A DNA stretch of 64,000 bases from Aplysia californica (lineage: Eukaryota > Mollusca > Gastropoda > Aplysiida > Aplysiidae). The notes under the pieces were generated by a model, which worked only from the letters and a program-made list of their open reading frames with translations, did no database searches and had not been told where the DNA came from. The position numbers were made by a program, and so were the translations under genes. Shown piece after piece: positions 21,026-30,689 of this stretch. The stretch covers positions 62,551-126,550 of the forward strand of contig NW_004798393.1 in the NCBI RefSeq assembly GCF_000002075.1, read 5' to 3'. Each line of letters begins with the position of its first letter. Position 1 is the stretch's first letter.

Positions 21026-22228
21026 TTATTTCCTTTTGTTCGCCACTGCCGCGTGGCTCGCTGAGGGTCTGTGGGCGTAGCCCCGCCCCCTCTGGCCGGA
21101 CGGACGCCCGGCCTGATAGGCTAAAAAATGCCTCTTTCTGTCCCGCTGAGCGGGTTTGCCGTACGCTGAGGTGTAAGCGTTAGCGTGAGTGGCACGTGGG
21201 GAGGAAAATTGCACCATTTTTCTTTGTTCGTTCGCATCATGAATAGTTTTCTTTATGTCGTCCCCGTAGAGGAATTTAGTACCGTCAATTGGTACGTCAC
21301 AGATACCCTTCATGTTCATGGGTAAGGCCCACCTTTGTGCTTCCTTCCTGCGGCTGGTGATTTTCTGCTGGGAGTGTCCCAGGATGGAGATAACGTCCAA
21401 TAACTTTTGGACAATGGGCCTTTTGCTTTCACCATCCTTGACCAAAAGGTCAGCACACTGTGCCACCGCAGTAGTCGCTTTCGCAATCGTTTTCTGGATC
21501 GAGGTGTACTTGGCATCGTTCTTTTTCCCCCCGCTTTGTAACAGTTTCCAAATCTCCGGATTTGTTTGTCGTACCAGGAGCGCTTCACAATTGCCTGGCC
21601 TTTTGTATTTACTTACCTTTTCTTTCATCTTATCATCTTTCATTGTTGTGCAGAATCTTTTCTCCACAAACTTTGCGAGGTTTTCAGACAGAGGGTCCGT
21701 TATCTCTTCGTCTACCTCGTATTCGTTGTTCGCCTCCGCGAACCAATCCCCTGCCGCACCTAACGCCCCTTCGTCTCGTTCCCCTCGATAGTCATTGTCA
21801 GGGGGGCAGAACAGATCGTCTATTATTTCGCCATCTGATAACACGTTTCCGGTCTCTTCAAGGTTAGAATGAGACGCTTGGGTGGTCTCGCTCACTCTCC
21901 TTGTCCGTTTCTCGCTGCTTTTGTAATAGCGTTTCTTTTTGTGCTTTAGAATGGGGGACTCACACGAAGATGAAGAAACTGACCGTTTCCTTGTTCTTTT
22001 CTTTTTTGCACTCATTGACCTCACCAACGCTGCCACTGCCTCCGTATTCCTTTGTAGTACATCTTGAATAATATCAGTATCTGACTGAGCAGAGTAGGGA
22101 AAAGTGATACGTTTTTGTTCACTGCCTCGGCTCGTGGAAGGTTCAGGAACACTCTCCGACCCCGCAAGAATCTCATCCTCATCTAAATAGGGATCATGTA
22201 CAGACAAAATGTCTTCAGTGTCCGCCAT
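21026..22228 (-). CDS. DIRS gag-like ORF1
   Basis: A 400-codon ORF, the first of the element. The N-terminal third is acidic and serine-rich with a basic block (KKKRTRKR-like) near residue 75. The middle is helical and charged, and the C-terminus is Arg/Gly-rich, which would suit nucleic-acid binding. It has the position and size of ORF1 in DIRS elements. No zinc knuckle was seen. It is assigned by position rather than by a recognised domain. Confidence 0.7.
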   Translation of the reverse strand: MADTEDILSVHDPYLDEDEILAGSESVPEPSTSRGSEQKRITFPYSAQSDTDIIQDVLQRNTEAVAALVRSMSAKKKRTRKRSVSSSSCESPILKHKKKRYYKSSEKRTRRVSETTQASHSNLEETGNVLSDGEIIDDLFCPPDNDYRGERDEGALGAAGDWFAEANNEYEVDEEITDPLSENLAKFVEKRFCTTMKDDKMKEKVSKYKRPGNCEALLVRQTNPEIWKLLQSGGKKNDAKYTSIQKTIAKATTAVAQCADLLVKDGESKRPIVQKLLDVISILGHSQQKITSRRKEAQRWALPMNMKGICDVPIDGTKFLYGDDIKKTIHDANEQRKMVQFSSPRATHANAYTSAYGKPAQRDRKRHFLAYQAGRPSGQRGRGYAHRPSASHAAVANKRK

Positions 22229-22324
22229 GATGTGTCCTTCGTTAAAAAAATAAAATAAAACGATTAACTATATAAAACACAATATTGAACCCTGTCAAGC
22301 CACTAGGGACAGGGGAACACACTA

Positions 22325-22855
22325 GGGACAGGGGAACACACACACACACACACACACAAAATAATCCACAGCGAAGAGCACAAACTAGCCGCTACCGGTG
22401 TCTCCTTCTCGGAGAACAGGTAGACGTGCCGACGGGTCAAAGGTTGGGCGCAAGTGACTGGATCGGTTAGCGCGCATCCCATATATGCCGAGGAGCCCAG
22501 AGGGCAAGAAATGTGCCTATGAAGGCGATAGTATTGCTCAGAGAGCCAATTGAAGGGGATCCGAGACCGTGGGTGGGGGCGATGTGCTGTGGTAATAATG
22601 TCAGCGAGTAACAATTTTTATTATAGCAGTATTATAATGCAAGTAATTTATGTAAGAAAAAATAATAAAAGTTTTATACATTACCGAATCCGCTTCGGAA
22701 ACAAGGGACAGGGGAACACACACACACACAAAATAATCCACAGCGAAGAGCACAAACTAGCCGCTACCGGTGTCTCCTTCTCGGAGAACAGGTAGACGTG
22801 CCGACGGGTCAAAGGTTGGGCGCAAGTGACTGGATCGGTTAGCGCGCATCCCATA
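22325..22855. repeat. Direct duplication within the DIRS 5' region
   Basis: A block of about 155 bases at 22325-22484 is repeated in the same orientation at 22703-22855. Shared segments include AGGGACAGGGGAACACAC, a (CA)n run of different length, AATAATCCACAGCGAAGAGC, GCCGCTACCGGTGTCTCC and GACTGGATCGGTTAGCGCGC. In between is about 220 bases of unique sequence. Confidence 0.8.
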
Positions 22856-22992
22856 TAACCACGGAGGGCCTGACCGGCAGTTGAGTTAAAATTTGTACTT
22901 AAGTACTTTTTAAAAAGTACTTTAACAGCTCTGAGTGTGTGTGTGTGTATGTATGTGAGTGTGTCTGTGTGTGGTAGTAAGTGGAGAGTGAG

Positions 22993-22994
<2 letters not shown>

Positions 22995-23031
<37 letters not shown>
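22995..23031. repeat. (GT)n microsatellite
   Basis: About 17 GT units, part of a GT-rich stretch (22930-23031) that also holds the presumed hAT target site. Confidence 0.9.
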
Positions 23032-23036
<5 letters not shown>

Positions 23037-23677
23037 GGGCTTTATTTCAGCCTGTATTCAGTAACAGTTCAAAGTATACAAAAATAGAAACACAGGATCC
23101 ATTCACTCCAGGGCTCATGAGTCGTTCGTCTCTTTCAGTTTCCCTCATTCATTCAATTCCCGTGTTCTCTCCCGCGGCTCATCCCTGTCTGCATGACTTT
23201 CTTCATACCCCACCCCCTCCCTCCAGGCACACACAAAGAAAATATCATTCTTTCCTTTGCACCCTGCGAACCATGGACAATAATATAGGCAAAACACTGC
23301 CTGAGCTGCATTCCTTTCTTTCGTGAGCTGTGGACCAGGCCAGGGGGTCGGTGTCGTCGTCTTGTCTTGTAGTTGCTGTCGCCTGTGGATACACTCGCAC
23401 ATTCTTCCTTTCACCCGCTCTTTCACTCACACTGTCTCTCCGTCCACAGCTCAGCTCGTCATACGTTCAAAAGTTGCCCACTGGTCATGTTTAGTTAGTG
23501 TGTGTACATGTGCATGATGGTGGTGGGTGTGTGGTGGGTGTTACTGAAAGTTGTCTGTAGGCGGGCTTGCCATGCGGTGTTCCTTCCCAGACCAGAGGCC
23601 AGAGGCAGAATGAAAGTTGGCGCCGAACTCTCGCAATAAATAGACAAAAAATCACGAGACCGGAAGCCGGAAACCGT

Positions 23678-23730
23678 TCGGAGAAATAAAGATCGGCACT
23701 ATTTCTCCGAACGTTCAGAGAAATAGTCAC
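23678..23730. repeat. Palindromic relative of the 15-kb array
   Basis: CCGTTCGGAGAAATAAAG is followed by GGCACTATTTCTCCGAACGT, so the two arms CGTTCGGAGAAATA and TATTTCTCCGAACG can pair. It is the same unit as the tandem array at 15010-15139. Here the third heat-shock pentamer is imperfect. Confidence 0.65.
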
Positions 23731-23834
23731 TTCGTAATATAAATTCTAGAGGCAAAAGTAGATCTAGTCTAGCAATACTAGCATGATCCGCTGGTCTGGT
23801 ATTCTTCAATCTTACCTTAAAATCTGATCAGATA

Positions 23835-24125
23835 CACAGACACCACACACACATATATATATATATACACACTCACCACACTCACACATACACACACACA
23901 CACCACACACACACACCAACACACACACACACCACACACACACACAGACGTAAACACACATTGATATACACTCACACAAGCGCTCACCGCACACGCTTGT
24001 GGCCTTATACACACACACATACACACCACACACACACATACTCACACACCATACACGCAGACATACACACACATACTCTCAGACACGCACACACACACAG
24101 ACACACACACACAGACACACACACC
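23835..24125. repeat. CA-rich simple sequence
   Basis: Interrupted CA repeats with CACACCACACAC and (TA)n segments. All open frames here are low-complexity. Confidence 0.9.
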
Positions 24126-24244
24126 AAACTAACAGACAAACAAACAAAGACAGTCACAGCTCTTTTCTTCTTGTTGTTGCCCCTAGTGGTTTTTGTTGCT
24201 GTTGAATGCTGCTGATGTCTTGTTACATTATTTGTTGCCTCGAC

Positions 24245-24424
24245 TCAACTGTACAGAAAGTCTTTGTGGATTTTTGCTACACTCTTTATTAGGTCCTCCT
24301 TCTCGACTGTTTCAATTTCAGATGATTTTTTCCTAAAGGCAACAAAATTTTCATCTTTAAATTTAGCAAAAGCATTGTCAAATTTGTCGTAAGATATGAA
24401 TGCCTGCTCTAGAAATCCTTCCAT
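24245..24424 (-). CDS. Small ORF, 59 codons, unrecognised
   Basis: An ATG-to-TGA frame read on the minus strand, starting MEGFLEQAFISYDKF and ending KIHKDFLYS. Unlike the CA-rich surroundings, its composition is balanced and protein-like: hydrophobic/aromatic residues alternate with Lys/Glu. The pattern FxSYxxFxxAFxxFKxxNFVxFRKxxS recalls the N-terminus of ZSWIM/FAR1-like, MULE-derived zinc-finger proteins. That is a weak resemblance from memory. No donor continues the frame. It is either a stand-alone short gene, a truncated transposon-derived copy or chance. It lies about 300 bp from the plus-strand gene at 24729 in divergent orientation. Confidence 0.35.
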   Translation of the reverse strand: MEGFLEQAFISYDKFDNAFAKFKDENFVAFRKKSSEIETVEKEDLIKSVAKIHKDFLYS

Positions 24425-24579
24425 CTTGTCAGGCGGAGACTAGGCCTAGCCTAGATTACTAGGACCATGCTGGGAGAAGCGGAAATGGTAGATGATGTTA
24501 GATCAAGGGTGGCGTTAATTGCGACAGAGTGACTCTGTGAGGAAATAAAAAGAATTTAAAAAGAAAATCAAACACAGGC

Positions 24580-24672
24580 ACACACACGCACTCACACACC
24601 CACACAATGTACAAATACACAATCACACACAGACATACACTCACACACACACAGACACACAGACATACACAA
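24580..24672. repeat. CA-rich simple sequence
   Basis: Imperfect CACACA/GACACA tract just upstream of the acceptor of the exon at 24729. Confidence 0.85.
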
Positions 24673-24745
24673 CTGTTGTGATGATTGTGATTTGATTTAT
24701 AAAGTATCTGTTGTCTTTGTCTTGGTAGATGCTGTGATATCAAGA

Positions 24746-27700
24746 TGAAGAAGGCCTACAGAACCCAGCTTTTGGACAAAGTGCACCTGTACTCGGTACG
24801 CACGTTGATGGGAATCACTGTTCTGGGTATTGCTACATTGGGCATGCAGGTCTACAGCTACTACTCAGGTATGTTCATGTCACTTCTGTACTATGTTTTA
24901 GCTGTGACCTCTCTCTTTAAATTTGCTGACACAAAGAAAACAGGCTACAGTCAACTGGAATTTTGAGTTTTGTGCTTCTCACTTCAACTCAAATTTTATT
25001 TGTGTTTTTTACTTACCTATTAAAAAAAATTTTTGGGGGATGGGGGCAGAAAGTGGAGACGAAAGCAGACAACAGCACATCGCAAGAGAGAAGGAAAAGA
25101 GGTGAAAGGAGACTATTTTTTAGAGAAAAAATTTTTACGTCACTATCTAAAGTCGAACTCGGGATCTTTGAATAAGAGGCCAACACCTTACCCTCTAGGC
25201 CACGAGAGTCCCCTTAACTATTTATTGGATGTATGTTTCATAATTTTCAATCAATACAACACTGCTTCAGTTTATAGACTGTGCAATACGAGTTGCAATT
25301 CACAGGTCATGGTTCCACAAAGTGGAATCTTGAGTGACAGTTTATAGCAACTTGCAGTATAGGTATTGTGTTAAAATTTCATGTTTTATTTCTAAACAAT
25401 CAGTCTCTGTGAGGGTATAGTATAATGTCTTGTTGGCTTTACATGTTTTATAAATTTTTTTGCAGTACGGTCAATCTGGAAAATATATCATTCGCCCTCT
25501 GGTTTGGACAGTCTCACACCGCTCTGTGCAGTATTTATGCCTCTTTGAAGTACAGTGGTCTCTTCCTAAGAACCTAGTCTTTCTAAAGGCCTACCTATTT
25601 GTTCATGCAAAGGAATATATATTTTTCTATAATTTATGTACCTCAGAACCCGTTTTTAAGTAAAAGATCAATGTAAGAACCCAGTTTGAGCTATGGGCAA
25701 TAAACTTTTGTAAGCGTCCTGATTTACCTCTCTTTGCTATAACTTATAACTGATAATAATGAATGGTCATTTTTAGCAATTGAGAAGGAAACCGTTGGAA
25801 AAGTTCGTTACGGAGCTCTCGTGGCCTAGAGGTTAAGGTGTTGGCCTCTCATTCAAAAGGTCCCGGGTTTGAATCCGGGTAGCGACCGAAAAATTTTCTT
25901 CTCTAAATTTGTCTTCTTTCACCTCATTTCCTGCTCTCTAGCAGTGTTCTGTCGTCTGCTTTCGTCTCCTCTTTCTGCCCCCACCCCCTCACCTCCTTTG
26001 CCCCTTCCTCTGGGCTCCTGATTCTTTCTGCAGCCTTTCTACTGCTACTCCTTCGCTTCTTCTTACTGCTGTCTTTCAGCCACACCCCTGATCTTCTGGT
26101 AGGAAAGATCTACACCTAGCCTTTTCGGACAAGAGCGAAAAATCTCGGAGGGCCCGTGTGCAAGTTGTGCACGTTAAAGATCCCTTGGTGGTCTAAAATC
26201 GATAAGAGTAGGCTTCGGCCGCCACCCAGGCAAAATTCAAAATTTCCTACCAACTGAAAATATTAGGTGTGTCCCGCGCGCTCATATGACCTTTTGCAGT
26301 TGCGAGCGCCGTAAAACACTTTACAAAAACAACAACAAAGTTCGTTAGGGAGTAGCAGTAAATGTAGCATGGACTTGAAGATGACTAAAAGTAAAACTTC
26401 CCATTGCGTACCCATTTACATTTTACACAGATCGATTTTAGGTACAGTCCATGCCGGCTTTCAGCACGGTCATCAGGAGAAAGCATAAGTGTGCTTAATG
26501 TAGAAGCGTGCTTGAGTGCGAAGTAGACATTGTTCATAATCCAGAGATTTTTAAGTTGAAAATTTCCTGAGTTATTACCCTTTGTTCATAAGTAGTGATC
26601 GCACAAAAGTGTGTGCTGTCATTTTTACCCGCCATGGTAGTTTTTGTTTGATTATTTCGTTTTGTGGTCAGATCAAAGTAGTTGAGTAGTTGAGAAAGGA
26701 AAACTTAATTTAGTTAGACGACCGGTCACTGTACAGCACACTAGGCCTAGGTTTACACACTGCCTGCAGTGCCACATTCATCCCACCTCGCGCGTGATAC
26801 GCAATCAGGATTATCAGAGAGCGAGGGGCAAAGGTGAAATTTTTATCGCAGCCAGCCTCCCTTTCTCGTCACCCCGACTCTCTTTGTATTTTTTTTTCGT
26901 GTGCGTGTAGCTTTACCCTTGGCTATATCCAATGTCCATGCGCGCGGCTGTGTGCTGCTCTCTGCCTTCCTCTCCGCGCGTGTGTGTGTCCATCAACTGC
27001 GTTCTTTGTGTTTCACTTAATACACTCACTGCTGCGGTGTAGACTGTTCGAACTTCGATGAGTCATCATGAAAGTATTGACTGTCTTGTAAATGAAACGT
27101 GCCGGAAGCCAAAGTTACCGTACTTAAAGGCGTGTAATATAGAAAGAATTCGGTAAGAGCCGTTTAGCGTGCTTGAGTCCGAACGTGCTTTATGCCTAAA
27201 GCCGGCACGGACTGTACCTGCTTGAGCTTAGCGGTTTTCAATTCGTTCGATCTCTTTTTCCTCTTTCACATGGTCAGAATGTCCGATTGTCTTACAAATT
27301 ATTTTTCATTTTAACCAAAAACAAAATCTTCCCTTGGGGTGCAGTATCTCTTTTGGGTCATATTCTGTCAAAGAATAAACAAGTGAGGTAACCAAGACAC
27401 CAGGGAACAAGAGCTGAGTTGTGTCCTTTGAAATTCACGTAGAAATTGATTTTTCTGTCTCCTGAAAACTGGATTCTTCAGCGGAGACCACAATGTTAAT
27501 GAGAGAATTCTGTAAAAATGTTCATTGTTGAAGCTGTAATCGTTATCGACCTGGGCCTTTTTGATAGATTTAATCATCAATATCAAGCTCAGCAGTTAGA
27601 TCTAGTGAATTTCCATGTTGGAGTAAGATTGTACAAGATTTACTGTTCTCTCCTCAGTGGTGCGCCCCATGCGTCTGGACGAGAGAAGAAAGGTGAGAGA

Positions 27701-27781
27701 GGAGGAGATCTTTTTGGAGCAGCAGGAGAGAGAGGCAGAGCTGATGAGGAGACAGAAAGATGCAGAGAAGTTGATGGGATG
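24746..27781 (+). CDS. Small single-pass mitochondrial-type membrane protein, COX14-like (two coding exons)
   Basis: Coding exon 1 starts at ATG 24746 and ends at donor TCA G|gtatgt (24869). It is preceded by an acceptor (tcttggtag at 24728), so the 5' UTR begins in an upstream exon that was not found. Coding exon 2 starts after ctcctcag at 27656 and ends at TGA 27779-27781. The phases fit (1 + 2). The 82-residue product begins MKKAYRTQLLDKVHLYSVRT, has one hydrophobic helix (about residues 21-41, MGITVLGIATLGMQVYSYY) and ends in a charged coiled-coil-like tail rich in Arg/Glu (RRKVREEEIFLEQQ). The architecture resembles COX14 (C12orf62), PET117 and SMIM20/MITRAC7, short inner-membrane factors of cytochrome c oxidase assembly. 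The VHxxSxxTLxGIT pattern favours COX14, but identity is not certain. The intron holds a tRNA-SINE and an inverted-repeat element. Confidence 0.68.
25020..25215 (-). mobile_element. tRNA-derived SINE family B, 5' half
   Basis: The minus strand from 25215 reads GGACTCTCGTGGCCTAGAGG, then the B-box-like GGGTTCGA-type segment (AGATCCCGAGTTCGAC), then the start of the family B body. It ends near 25020 without the 3' half. Confidence 0.75.
25813..26340 (+). mobile_element. tRNA-derived SINE family B, full-length copy
   Basis: It begins GGAGCTCTCGTGGCCTAGAG with an A box (GTGGCCTAGAGG) and a B box (GGTTTGAATCC). The T-stem CCGGG/CCGGG can pair around GTTTGAAT. The body includes CACACCCCTGATCTTCTGGT, ATCCCTTGGTGGTCTAAAAT and GGCTTCGGCCGCCACC. 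The 3' tail is CATATGACCTTTTGCAGTTG...GCCGTAAAACACTTTAC followed by AAAAACAACAACAAA. At about 525 bp it is long for a SINE. The acceptor stem does not pair, so this is not a tRNA gene. It lies in the intron of the COX14-like gene. Confidence 0.85.
26440..27220. mobile_element. Non-autonomous DNA element with terminal inverted repeats
   Basis: The left end AGGTACAGTCCATGCCGGCT matches the reverse complement of the right end, AGGTACAGTCCGTGCCGGCT, at 19 of 20 positions and continues with TT. Weaker pairing follows (GTGCTTGAGTGCGAA against TTCGGACTCAAGCACG). The interior has no transposase. No clear target-site duplication was identified. It lies in the intron of the COX14-like gene, 100 bp after the family B SINE. 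Confidence 0.6.
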
Positions 27782-27812
27782 AACACTCAATACTGGGACT
27801 GTTGTGTATGTC

Positions 27813-27854
<42 letters not shown>

Positions 27855-28640
27855 TCCATGAGCTGACTGGAGAGACACTGACGTTGTGTGTGTGTGTGTG
27901 TATATCTGATCAGGGAGCCTGTTGTGTTTTCATGATGATAAAAATAATTGTACCAAGATTATTTTTTAAAAAGAAAAATAAAGATGAAAAATGTAGCTGT
28001 TGTATGAGAATGTGTGTTGATTTAGCCTCAAGTGAGAATGAAAACAGAAACTGCAGCTTTTTGTAGGAAGTTTAAGAGCTGCTGTGGTATGTTAATGGCT
28101 CGATCCAGTGCAACTGCAGGGTTGTTTTCATTTGTTCTGGTACAATGTGCTTTTTTCCCTCTTTACTACCTGTATTAATTTGCACTGAATATTTTATTAG
28201 ACTTTTTTTTTGGTGACAAACTGTTTAGTATTAATTCTTGTTAAGATTTTTGGCTGTGCACATAACCTCTGCTCATTGGTATGACCATAGGTTAAAGAAT
28301 TCCTGTTATTGTTTTGTCCTGACAGATGTTTAGTGTTTGCTGTGGTGAGGGTCGAGTTCGGAGTAGCGATAGTGGAGCATAGAAGAAATGTTTGCCTGTG
28401 GTGCAAGTGCGAGAGAGATTTTGATAAAGAATAAAAGGCTAAATGACAGTTGGGTAAGAAAATAGATATTATATCTGGAGATGGCTGAAAGATGACCAAA
28501 TGTGACAGATGAGTGTATTTTCAACTGAGAGTTGTGTGCTTGATGGTGCGAGCTCTAGTTACTAGTGGAATTTTGCAGCTGATGATTTGGATTAAATCGT
28601 AAATTTTTTATGTCAAACTGAGTGTTTTTATAAATTATTT
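27782..28640 (+). other. Probable 3' UTR of the COX14-like gene
   Basis: Follows the TGA at 27779-27781 and contains a (GT)n tract at 27815-27852. AATAAA occurs at about 27977 and 28431. Which site is used cannot be told. Confidence 0.4.
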
Positions 28641-28644
28641 GCTG

Positions 28645-29047
28645 CCGGACACAGTGTGTCAGGGAGTTTGTTGTCAGTGTCACAGTGTGTCAGGGAGTTT
28701 GTTGTCAGTGTCACAGTGTGTCAGGGAGTTTGTTGTTAGTGTCACAGTGTGTCAGGGAGTTTGTTGTTAGTGTCACAGTGTGTCAGGGAGTTTGTTGTTA
28801 GTGTCACAGTGTGTCAGGGAGTTTGTTGTCAGTGTCACAGTGTGTCAGGGAGTTTGTTGTTAGTGACACAGTGTGTCAGGGAGTTTGTTGTTAGTGTCAC
28901 AGTGTGTCAGGGAGTTTGTTGTCAGTGTCACAGTGTGTCAGGGAGTTTGTTGTCAGTGTCACAGTGTGTCAGGGAGTTTGTTGTCAGTGTCACAGTGTGT
29001 CAGGGAGTTTGTTGTTAGTGTCACAGTGTGTCAGGGAGTTTGTTGTC
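28645..29047. repeat. 31-bp minisatellite
   Basis: About 13 very similar copies of CACAGTGTGTCAGGGAGTTT followed by GTTGTCAGTGT. The main difference is GTTGTCAG versus GTTGTTAG. Because 31 is not a multiple of three, the reading frame rotates through the unit, and long stop-free frames arise that encode a repeated VSVTVCQGVCCQCHSVSGSL pattern. I treat these as artefacts. Confidence 0.9.
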
Positions 29048-29354
29048 TTTGCGTGTCAGTGTCATGTTGGGAGAGTGCCTGAAAAGGTTTGTCCCTTGGT
29101 GTCTTTCTTACCTTTTTGTGTTGACTGTTATTGTGATCATCTAAATAATGAAACAGCTCATGGGGAGCACCTCATGCCTCGTTACTGTCTCCCCTGCTGA
29201 TATCCACTCATCATCAGTCCATGATTGTTTTTCTCTTTCCTGCTGTTGTTTCTGTCCGTCTTCCTTTGTCCCCTCTTGAAATGACCATCATTGTGTGAAT
29301 GTACTTCTCTTTCTCTAATAAAACTTTTTATCTTTTTAGTTTTGTATATATTTA

Positions 29355-29632
29355 TAGGTGGTTGGCGGGTGCTCTGGTGTAGTTTGCTCCTTCTTTCCTA
29401 TTAAAAAAATCTATGGTCTGTCTCCCCTCCTTCTTTTTTGCGTTTGTTGTGGGTAGTTTGCGGGTGCTCTGGTGTGATTCGCTTCTTCTTTCCTATCAAA
29501 CATCTATCGTCTTTATCTCTCCTCCTACTTTTTTGTGTTTGTTACTCTCTTGTAACACCTCTCTAATCTAATCTTTGGCACTTATATGACCTTCTTGTGT
29601 TGCTAGTGCCGTAAAACTCTTACTAAAACTAA
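29355..29632 (+). mobile_element. SINE family A copy, with a second broken 5' part
   Basis: It starts GGTGGTTGGCGGGTGCTCTG. A second start GGGTAGTTTGCGGGTGCTCT follows at 29450, so one 5' piece has been joined to a full copy. It ends TTGTGTTGCTAGTGCCGTAA then AACTCTTACTAAAACTAAA. Confidence 0.75.
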
Positions 29633-29635
29633 ACC

Positions 29636-29732
29636 TCTGTTTGTTACTCTTTTGTAACACCTATAATCTTCGGCACTTATATGACCTTATTGTGTTGCAA
29701 GTGCCGTAAAACTCTTACGTAAACTAAAAGTT
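29636..29732 (+). mobile_element. SINE family A, 3' part only
   Basis: From TTTGTTACTCTTTTGTAACA to the tail AAGTGCCGTAAAACTCTTAC, in tandem with the copy before it. Confidence 0.75.
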
Positions 29733-29741
29733 AAAAAGTTT

Positions 29742-29912
29742 TATATTTAGTAAGAGTTTTACAGCACTTGCAGCTCAGATAGGTCATATGACTCATGAGT
29801 GCCGAAGATTAGAGGTGTTACTAGAGAGTAAGATGCATAGAAAAGATGGAAAAGAGATATGTTTGATTGAAAAGGAGGATCAAACCATATCAGAGCTACC
29901 AACCACCCACCA
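29742..29912 (-). mobile_element. SINE family A copy, inverted relative to its neighbour
   Basis: The tail TAGTAAGAGTTTTACAGCAC faces the tail of the copy at 29636-29732 across some 15 bases, making a tail-to-tail inverted pair able to form a hairpin of about 90 bp. Confidence 0.75.
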
Positions 29913-30239
29913 AAAGCTTTTACCACAGTTGTCCTCTGAGATGGTTTGTATCATTAACTTCAACTGTCTTTCTGTGGGTAGTTACAAGTGGGCATTCTGC
30001 TGTGGTCTTCTCATCCTATCTCTAATCAAGGTTATCAGTATGTCTTTCTGGCAAAATGTTCCTGTCATCTTACTACAATTTAACAATATCTGTTCCTCAT
30101 CATGTTGTAATCGTAACTACAATTATTACAAACAATACAGTACATGTCTGGGCCTAGTCTTCCTGTCAGTAACATTGATTTTGAAAGCCTCAATTTTAAA
30201 TTTTAGAAGCATGACTTGATTTTGAGTCCATAGACATTG

Positions 30240-30685
30240 ACAAATCATACATACTTATACATCTGATTTCAACTGAACGAAATAAAGAACAAATTCTTTC
30301 TACAATTTTTTTCTTTGGTTTATGTATGCCTGGGCATCTTGGACTAAATTTTCAGGAAACAATAATGTACAGCCTCTGTCCGCCCCAGGAAAATGGAAAA
30401 GCCTTTGTCACAAAGCTAGGGTTTAACATCAGCAGATATATTTTGTTAGTTTTGGTTTCTTCTTTTTATGCCTGATAGATTCTCTTGATTTTATCGTTTT
30501 AAGTCTTTTTATGACCCCTCACACGGTCTGAGAAACATATAAAGTAGAATTAGTCTCATCTCTGATGGAGGGAAGGTTGACTTTAGACCACTGGAATACT
30601 ATTACTTTGTACAGAAAAATGATGGAAACCTCCTACATGCTTAAGTATGTGAGTGGGGGGCAGCCTGGTGAAATTGGGTGCTCGT
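30240..30685. other. No gene recognised
   Basis: AT-rich intergenic DNA. Nothing recognisable. Confidence 0.5.
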
Positions 30686-30689
30686 CAAA

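Larger units (their letters stand above)
17441..22893 (-). mobile_element. DIRS-like tyrosine-recombinase retroelement
   Basis: A 5.45-kb element on the minus strand, inserted in the right part of the hAT-like transposon. It has three long ORFs in the order expected for DIRS: a gag-like ORF, a reverse transcriptase plus RNase H ORF, and a tyrosine recombinase ORF that overlaps the second. There are no LTRs. Its left terminus (17441-17523) is present as an inverted copy at 17703-17787, directly followed by an inverted copy of its right terminus (17788-17830 against 22848-22893). This is the internal complementary region typical of DIRS. Both ends share a short AAT-like overlap at that junction. 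All three frames are long and uninterrupted, so it looks whole or nearly so and recent. Confidence 0.88.
15770..22933. mobile_element. hAT-like DNA transposon, interrupted by a DIRS element
   Basis: The left end reads CAGAGCTGGTAGTAACGGAG and the right end, reversed, reads CAGAGCTGTTAAAGTAC. Just inside both ends is a dense set of TACTTTT/AAAGTAC motifs. Flanking bases tgtgtgtg (15762-15769) and agtgtgtg (22934-22941) would be an 8-bp target duplication matching at 7 of 8, as expected for hAT. The low-complexity flank weakens this test. The internal part at 15950-17330 has no recognisable transposase, so the copy looks non-autonomous. The motif-rich right flank resumes at 22894 after the inserted retroelement. 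Confidence 0.65.

Noticed and set aside
20632-21867. Plus-strand ORFs of 80-183 codons
   Set aside because: Antisense shadows of the DIRS gag-like and RT ORFs.
25815-25885. Possible tRNA gene
   Set aside because: A and B boxes and a T-arm are present, but the acceptor stem does not pair and the sequence is the head of a repeated SINE.
28749-29200. ORFs with repeated SVTVCQG-type strings
   Set aside because: They track the 31-bp minisatellite through rotating frames. No start context or domain.
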